Source: JAEUMD01 sp050246945 (lineage in GTDB: Bacteria > Pseudomonadota > Alphaproteobacteria > Rhizobiales > Hyphomicrobiaceae). From it: a stretch of 64,000 nt of DNA. The notes under the pieces were generated by a model. It saw nothing but the letters and a program-made list of their open reading frames with translations, was not told the origin of the DNA and ran no database searches. Location: the NCBI GenBank assembly GCA_050246945.1, contig JBFWVC010000001.1:310001-374000 (forward strand), given 5' to 3'. Positions 58,924 to 64,000 of this stretch are shown one piece after another. The position numbers and the translations under genes are program-made. The stretch's first letter is position 1, and every line of letters begins with the position of its first letter.

Positions 58924-59637
58924 CTAAACCGCGAGGCGGGCGAGCGTGTACACTCCGATCGCAACGATGAGCGCGCCGGCGGCGCCTTGGAGGATCCGCG
59001 CCCAGCGTTCCATGTCGGACAACCGTTGCGAGAGCAGGACGCCAATACTACGACGGGCCGCGATGGCGAGGACAGCGACTAATCCGATCGTGAACGAGAT
59101 GCCGATCGCCAGCGATAACAAGACGAGGCCGACCATGAGCGCGCTGCTCTGCGTCCAGGCGAATCCGAGCACCGAAATCGTGAGGGGACAGGGGAGCAGG
59201 CCCATGCCCACCACGAGAGCATGCCCGTGATCCTCACGGTGCGCGGCGCCGAGTCGTAGGCTCTGCACGACCATAATAAGGCCGGCGATGATGATTAGGC
59301 CATAGCCGAATGCCGTGAACGACAGTGACGCACGCCCCGTCATCAACGCTATCTGTTTGAGCATGATGCGGAGCACAATGAACGCACCAAGGCCTGTCAG
59401 AACGTGGAGCAGTGCCGCTGACAGAGCGATACGCACGCCTTTACTAGTGCGGGCCTCGCGCCCCAGGAAATAGGCGGCCAGTGCCGCCTTGCCGTGGCCG
59501 GGTGTCAGGGCGTGAAGCGCACCGAGCGCAAAAGCGAAGGCCACTGTGCCGAGACCGCCGGAACGGATCTCGGCGGCGAGAGTACGCATGATCCCGCTCT
59601 GGACCTGTCCGAGCCACGCGATCAGCCAATCGGTCAT
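58924..59637 (-). CDS. nickel/cobalt exporter, RcnA/HupE-like
   Basis: A 237-aa six- to seven-helix protein. Motif 'GALHALTPGHGKAALAAYFL' (His-x-x-x-PGH) and 'VVGMGLLPCPLTISVLGFAW' are the signatures of RcnA-type nickel/cobalt transporters. It lacks the long His-rich loop of E. coli RcnA; there is only 'AAHREDHGHA'. Divergent from a DMT transporter with a His-rich tail, the starts being 60 bases apart, so a shared metal-responsive promoter is likely. No RcnR-type regulator gene is adjacent. Confidence 0.85.
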   Translation of the reverse strand: MTDWLIAWLGQVQSGIMRTLAAEIRSGGLGTVAFAFALGALHALTPGHGKAALAAYFLGREARTSKGVRIALSAALLHVLTGLGAFIVLRIMLKQIALMTGRASLSFTAFGYGLIIIAGLIMVVQSLRLGAAHREDHGHALVVGMGLLPCPLTISVLGFAWTQSSALMVGLVLLSLAIGISFTIGLVAVLAIAARRSIGVLLSQRLSDMERWARILQGAAGALIVAIGVYTLARLAV

Positions 59638-59696
59638 GACGGTCGCCCTTCGTGGTAAAGGAGGCGTACGCGAAACAAACCGAAGCGACCCGACTC

Positions 59697-60749
59697 ATGA
59701 ACCGTCATGCCGTCCTGTTTGCCCTGTTGTCGGCCACACTCTTCGGCTTGTCTACGCCCGTTGCGAAAGCGCTTCTAGGTTCGGTGCATCCGGCGGTGCT
59801 GGCCGGCATTCTCTACTGCGGCGCCGGGCTCGGAGTAGCAGCGCTCAGGCGGCTTGCGCCACCCCTAGCGGGCGCAGCTGCAGCCGAGGTACCGCTCGGG
59901 GGCCGCGATTGGCCCTGGCTCGCCGGCGCCATCGTTGCGGGCGGCATCGTCGGCCCACTGCTGCTGATGCTGGGGCTCGCGCGGACGGATGCTGCCGCGG
60001 CCTCGCTGCTGCTGACGCTTGAAGGCGTCGCAACGGCACTGCTCGCGTGGTACGCCTTCCACGAAAACTTCGATCGCCGCATCGCGCTCGGCATGGCCTG
60101 TCTCGTTGCGGGTGCCGCCGTGCTGTCCTGGTCGGGTTCTCTGTCTTGGGCCGGACTCGCTGGGCCACTTGCAATCACCGGGGCCTGCATCGCGTGGGGC
60201 CTCGACAACAATCTGACGCGCAAGGTCTCGCTCGCGGACCCGCTTCAGATCGTGGAGCTGAAGGGTCTCATCGCGGGACCGGTCAATCTCGCCATCGGCT
60301 ACTGGGCGGGCGGCCACTTGCCGGCCGCCTCGACAATCATGGCATCGGGGTTGGTCGGTTTCCTCTGTTACGGTGTCAGCCTCGCGTTGTTCGTCATCAG
60401 CTTGCGCCATCTCGGCACCGCGCGCACCAGCGCCTATTTCTCGACCGCTCCTTTCCTCGGCGCTGTCGCGGCGCTGGTGCTTTTGCGCGAGCCCGTGACG
60501 CTGCCACTGGTCGTTGCCGGACTGCTGATGGTGACCGGTGTGTGGCTGCACCTCACCGAGACGCACGAGCATGAGCACGAGCACGAGCCCATGGAGCACG
60601 CCCATCCGCACGTGCACGACGAACATCACCAGCACGAGCATGCGACCGGCGATCCTCCCGGCGAACCTCATACGCACGCCCATCGCCATGAGCGCCTCCG
60701 GCATCGGCATCCGCATGTGCCCGACATGCATCACACGCATCGACACTGA
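59697..60749 (+). CDS. EamA/DMT-family transporter with a His-rich C-terminal tail
   Basis: A 350-aa protein. Ten helices form two EamA repeats ('MNRHAVLFALLSATLFGLST', 'LLLTLEGVATALLAWYAFHE', 'GPLAITGACIAWGLDNNLTR'). Residues about 290-350 are a hydrophilic tail with at least 20 His ('THEHEHEHEPMEHAHPHVHD', 'HQHEHATG', 'HTHAHRHERLRHRHPHV'). ATG at 59697; an earlier frame start is unsupported. The tail and the divergent RcnA-like gene point to a nickel, cobalt or zinc exporter; DMT proteins with such tails are found in metal resistance loci. Confidence 0.85.
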   Translation: MNRHAVLFALLSATLFGLSTPVAKALLGSVHPAVLAGILYCGAGLGVAALRRLAPPLAGAAAAEVPLGGRDWPWLAGAIVAGGIVGPLLLMLGLARTDAAAASLLLTLEGVATALLAWYAFHENFDRRIALGMACLVAGAAVLSWSGSLSWAGLAGPLAITGACIAWGLDNNLTRKVSLADPLQIVELKGLIAGPVNLAIGYWAGGHLPAASTIMASGLVGFLCYGVSLALFVISLRHLGTARTSAYFSTAPFLGAVAALVLLREPVTLPLVVAGLLMVTGVWLHLTETHEHEHEHEPMEHAHPHVHDEHHQHEHATGDPPGEPHTHAHRHERLRHRHPHVPDMHHTHRH

Positions 60750-60796
60750 TGCGACCCGCGACGACACTGGCAGCTAAGCGGACATCCACAGACGGC

Positions 60797-61216
60797 GGCG
60801 GATTCGTCACGCAGGACATGGTGCTGAGAGAACCAAGACTTGTTCGCAAATTGATCCTGGCCGGAACAGGTCCGGCTGGTGGTGATGGAATCGATAAGGT
60901 TGGAGCAGTTCCGTGGCCGCTCGTCGCCAAGGCTCGGCTCACGTTCAAGGAGCCTCAATTCTACCTGTTCTTGAGTTCAACAAGCGATGGGCGTCGCGCC
61001 GCGAGCGCGTTCTTGCAGCGATTGAAAGAGCGCAAGCTCGAATGCGACAAGGCAATGACCTGGAAGACCTTCCTTCGGCAGCTCAAGGCCATTCGTGCTT
61101 GGGGGCGGCGGGCACCCCAAAATCTCGGCGCGATCAAACAGCCAGTTCTTGTTCGACATCCCTCTCGCGACCACAGTGGCGGCAGTAGCAGCAGAGGAGC
61201 TTGCCCTTGCGGATGA
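60797..61216 (+). pseudogene. internal fragment of an alpha/beta-hydrolase gene
   Basis: The frame reads 'VLREPRLVRKLILAGTGPAG', 'KARLTFKEPQFYLFLSSTSD' and 'KTFLRQLKAIRAWGRRAPQN', then 'GAIKQPVLV'. These match the middle of alpha/beta hydrolases common in Rhizobiales, where this stretch lies between the nucleophile and the acid. Missing: the 5' third with oxyanion hole and nucleophile, and the 3' part with catalytic Asp and His; after 'PVLV' the frame goes to unrelated sequence. It overlaps the end of the DMT transporter by no bases but follows directly, so a deletion or insertion joined them. Confidence 0.65.
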
Positions 61217-61261
61217 GATCACCAAGCGTGACGGGACAAGTCATCTGTTCTCCGTTGGGCA

Positions 61262-62545
61262 TTATTTGACGTGCGCCATCCAGTAGGCGAGCGCCTTGAG
61301 GATGCGACGGTCCTCGTATAGGCCCGAGTGGCGCAAGCCCTTTCCGGCATCCTGGGCCGCCGTGAACGGCACCTCCTGATGCAAGTTGGATTTGGCCTTC
61401 GGCGGCCGCGCAACAGGCCGCACACCGATGTCGACGTGAGCATGGATCGATGGGCGTTCCCAGCCAAAGCCGCCGGGATGCCCGCGAAGGAACGAAAGTA
61501 CGTAGCGGATGCTGACGAGAGCGAACCAGATGCCAATACCGGCAGCGAACACGTAGGACATCGTCGATGTGGCTAGATCTTCAAGGCGCTGGTCGGAGAT
61601 TCCTGTCAGATAGGTAATGGGATTCGAAAGGAAGGCGGTGGCGAGAAAGATGACCAGCGCCACGCCGCCAATCGTGCCAGCGATCTCCTTGAACCAGCGT
61701 ACGGCCATTGTCGGAAGCGCAGTCGTTTTCTCCAGAGTATTGAGTAGCAGGCCCGCCTCATCACCCGGATAGACGAAGCTCAAAATGTGGGTCTCCGGCA
61801 TAGCTTTTAGTGCGAGCGCCTGGCCGAGCCGCATCGCTGAGCGGCGCGAGCTTATCGGATGCAAAAGCCAGACGATAAGAGAGGTCAGTCGCTTGCGCAG
61901 GAGGAACCAGGTCAAGACGCCGGCGGCCAGCGAGACGAGAGCCGCGGTGTCCTCATCCGGCTTGTAATAAGAGTATAGGACCATCATTACGGCGAGACCG
62001 GCTGCCACTGCCAAATACATGGCGAGGGTGCGCACGAGGGCGCCCTCCCGGGCCATCTGACGCAGAGATTTGTCAGTCGCCGATACCAGGTCGGCGGGCA
62101 GATCGGCGTAGATGAATGGCGTGCCGAGCGTCGCGATACCACGAACGTGCTGTTGATCTTCAAGATGCTTGTGCGCGAATAAAGCGACGTTGCCGCCGTG
62201 GCTGTGAGCGACGATGAAGTGCCCGGCCATTGGGTAGCGCTTTTTCAATTTGCGGATGTGGTGGGCCAACTGGCAACCGGCCTTTATGCGGGCCTTGTGC
62301 GTGTTGCGGCCCGACCATTCGAAGACGTCGAAGATGACGTCTTTTTCCTGCCTGCCGAGTTCGGCCGCGATTTGCTGGCGCAGGATCGAGCCGTCCTTCG
62401 TCCAAGGTGCGCCCTTGGCAAAGGTGCCATGAACGAGCGTCGCAACGATCGGCGGTGCCGACTCGGCCTGACTTGCTTGCGATGTCCGTTGATCAGGGAC
62501 GCAATCAGCATGCGCATCCCGCGCTACCTCGACCGGGTCAAACAT
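61262..62545 (-). CDS. membrane-bound alpha/beta hydrolase (PGAP1/DUF676-like)
   Basis: A 427-aa protein. N-terminal lipase-like domain: 'VATLVHGTFAKGAPWTKDGS' (oxyanion region), and nucleophile Ser in 'FIVAHSHGGNVALFAHK'. 'GIATLGTPFIYADLP' follows, as in lipase-type serine esterases of the DUF676/PGAP1 set. Then helices at about 185-235 and 300-360, and a cytosolic tail with the possible catalytic His. ATG 62545 behind GGGGGAT. The frame extends to 62584. Substrate and topology unknown; both halves on the same chain suggest action on membrane lipids or lipoproteins. Confidence 0.72.
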   Translation of the reverse strand: MFDPVEVARDAHADCVPDQRTSQASQAESAPPIVATLVHGTFAKGAPWTKDGSILRQQIAAELGRQEKDVIFDVFEWSGRNTHKARIKAGCQLAHHIRKLKKRYPMAGHFIVAHSHGGNVALFAHKHLEDQQHVRGIATLGTPFIYADLPADLVSATDKSLRQMAREGALVRTLAMYLAVAAGLAVMMVLYSYYKPDEDTAALVSLAAGVLTWFLLRKRLTSLIVWLLHPISSRRSAMRLGQALALKAMPETHILSFVYPGDEAGLLLNTLEKTTALPTMAVRWFKEIAGTIGGVALVIFLATAFLSNPITYLTGISDQRLEDLATSTMSYVFAAGIGIWFALVSIRYVLSFLRGHPGGFGWERPSIHAHVDIGVRPVARPPKAKSNLHQEVPFTAAQDAGKGLRHSGLYEDRRILKALAYWMAHVK

Positions 62546-63332
62546 ATATCCCCCACCCCATCCCTGCCGAGTCACTCGCGGCATTGGGTCCCTGGTTCCA
62601 TATAGGAACTAGCCACCAGCCCTTTTGCAACCGCCCGGGCTCGTTCTCCACATTGGGGCGCCCCCCGGGGCCGGCGCGCAACCAAGTCGACCTGCAGCAG
62701 GCAACAACAAACCGACGAATATAGATTTCGTCGTCGTGCCGCCTGGCCATTTGCAGCATCGGCAGCATTCGCCGCGGGCGCCATGCAGCCCAAGCAGGCC
62801 ATGCTAACGCCCAAGCACAACCTTGCATGCCCTGCATGGTCATGCATGCTTACAAGCATGGGGTGGGCGAACCACCGGTACCAGGATGAACGGGTCGGTC
62901 AATTTCGCACCAGGTTGGTGCGTTCCAACCGTATCTTGGCGTCGACCACCGTCCCAGCGACCCATTTCGCCGACTGGTTCGATGAGGGTCGTCACCCGTT
63001 TAGGATACGTCGCCCTCGCTAGGCTGGCGGGTGATCACACAACCGAGGTCACTTTGCGGATCCGGGTTTCGTGCGAGGTGGTCTCCACAACGATCCGGTG
63101 CGCATCCTGCAGCTCCAACAGCCATCGGCTGATCGACCCCTTGGAGGTGTCGAGCATGCGCGTCGAGACTGCCGCCCCGCTGTCCTTGAATGTGTGTTCG
63201 GCGACCACTGGCCCGAGGCTGCCCTCTCATCCCTTCAGGGCACGTGTTTGTGGTTCCGAAAACAAACAGAGAAATCCGCCATCGGTCGGATCCCGAAACC
63301 TCATCCCGCATTCACGTCTTTTGAAGCGGCCC
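62546..63332. other. 790-base stretch without a supported gene
   Basis: Between the hydrolase gene and the HlyD-like gene. A minus-strand segment around 63045-63240 reads 'GSISRWLLELQDAHRIVVET', like a winged helix-turn-helix, but stop codons and no start surround it, so it may be a gene relic. An inverted stretch 'CATGCTTACAAGCATG' is at about 62845-62860. I recognise nothing else. Confidence 0.4.
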
Positions 63333-64000
63333 TCAGTCTTCCTTGAACACGTGCTGCATTTGGTCGGTTAGTGGCTTCAGTAGATACGACATGACTTTGC
63401 GGGGGCGTGACATGATGAATGCCTCGGCGGGCATACCCGGAACCAGCTTGGCCTGCCCAAGTCGGGCGCGCTCTTCCGGTGCTACTGCGATTCGCACGAG
63501 ATAGTAGCTCGTCCCGCTGCGCGAATCTGTTTCAATGTCGGCTGCGACGCGGCTGACAATGCCGAACAGTTCGGGCGTGCTACGCTGATTGAAGGCCAAC
63601 AGGCGTAGCTTGGCGGCTTGTCCTAGATGCAGCTGGTCAATATCGTTCGGCGCAACCCTAACATCGACGCTCAGCTCATCGTCATCGGGTACGATGAGCA
63701 TGATCGGTTGCCCGGCGGTGATCACGCCTCCGATCGTGTGGACCGCGAGCTGATGTACCCGGCCCTTCTGCGGTGCGCGGACGTCAATGCGCTTCAATTG
63801 TTCCTCGGCGGCAATTTTTCGTTCAACGAGTTCGCCGATCTTTGAATCGATCGCCCGTAGTTCGCGTCCAATGTCTTTGCGCAAGTCATGATCAATCTGG
63901 AGGACCTGCAGCTCGGTCTCAGCGATACGAGCTTTGGCTTCGGAGATTATGCTCATGAATTGCCCGCGCTCGCCTTCAAGGCGCGTTGCCTCCCGCTCCA
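63333..64000 (-). CDS. HlyD-family type I secretion adaptor (PrtE-like), 5' part beyond the window
   Basis: The last 222 codons of an HlyD-type membrane fusion protein; the frame is open through the right edge, where it reads 'REATRLEGERGQFMSIISEA', so the ATG at 63956 is internal. The coiled coil continues ('AETELQVLQIDHDLRKDIG'), then the lipoyl half motif 'QLKRIDVRAPQKGRVHQLAV' and the beta-barrel ('LSVDVRVAPNDIDQLHLGQA'), ending 'DQMQHVFKED'. This is the PrtE/HlyD adaptor of type I protein secretion. The ABC transporter should lie outside the window. Confidence 0.9.
   Translation of the reverse strand, partial: EREATRLEGERGQFMSIISEAKARIAETELQVLQIDHDLRKDIGRELRAIDSKIGELVERKIAAEEQLKRIDVRAPQKGRVHQLAVHTIGGVITAGQPIMLIVPDDDELSVDVRVAPNDIDQLHLGQAAKLRLLAFNQRSTPELFGIVSRVAADIETDSRSGTSYYLVRIAVAPEERARLGQAKLVPGMPAEAFIMSRPRKVMSYLLKPLTDQMQHVFKED

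Noticed and set aside
63000..63311. 103-codon minus-strand frame
   Set aside because: The winged-helix-like stretch nearby is in another frame with stops; this frame itself shows no coding sign.

Overview
The window is bacterial chromosome, most likely from an alphaproteobacterium of the Rhizobiales/Hyphomicrobiales. Pointers are the argB / engB / yidC / rnpA / rpmH neighbourhood, an L19 with the C-terminal helix-hairpin-helix-type extension seen in that group, and many short palindromic intergenic repeats of a style common in Rhizobiales. A Hyphomicrobiaceae-like host is my guess only. Genes are dense on both strands from 1 to about 40.5 kb. Beyond the tRNA at 40.5 kb there are more broken genes and empty stretches, typical of accessory DNA.

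1-14.6 kb: hisA, a DCC-DUF4166 fusion, a methyltransferase, an ABC-2 type exporter (ATPase plus permease with a 4-base overlap), a Cys-type hydrolase, an LtrA membrane protein, then a redox/stress block (LysR regulator, two pirins, isochorismatase-like hydrolase, WrbA, small GNAT protein) and trxB. 15-18.6 kb: a three-gene FUSC / DUF1656 / HlyD efflux operon behind a near-perfect dyad. 18.9-26 kb: rplS with its terminator, a repeat-bearing OmpA-family protein, map, radC, a DUF4186 protein, a cyclic-nucleotide-binding protein and a THUMP RNA methyltransferase.

26.1-27.7 kb: a compact locus that looks like a dedicated protein-sorting system. It holds a probable exosortase/archaeosortase-fold protein, a membrane-anchored partner, and a small exported protein with a Gly-rich spacer, a GPLPVLG motif, a helix and an Arg cluster at its C-terminus. 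27.8-34.7 kb: argB, engB, yidC, rnpA and rpmH on the minus strand, with an unusual plus-strand protein between argB and engB (paired Clp N-repeats, two PopZ-like short motifs, a very long Pro-rich linker, a C-terminal beta-rich domain and a membrane helix). 35-40.2 kb: a DUF547 protein, a TVP38-type membrane protein overlapping a flavin oxidoreductase, and a sensor kinase.

40.5-43.6 kb: tRNA-Arg(ACG) followed by two tandem toxin/immunity cassettes. The toxins are RNase A-like (CdiA-CT type), with near-identical N-termini and promoter regions but different C-terminal domains and unrelated immunity genes. 43.8-52.4 kb: a TRAP transporter operon and a CoA-transferase / acyl-CoA dehydrogenase / FAS1-like hydratase set with a divergent LysR gene, fitting uptake and CoA-dependent breakdown of an organic acid. 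52.5-64 kb: a patchwork with an integrase carrying two nonsense codons, a twice-frameshifted dedA, an alpha/beta-hydrolase remnant, small secreted and membrane proteins, a nickel/cobalt-type exporter divergent from a His-tailed DMT transporter, a membrane-bound hydrolase, and the 3' part of an HlyD-type secretion adaptor running off the right edge.

At least three families of dispersed repeats sit in the intergenic spaces, most of them at gene ends.
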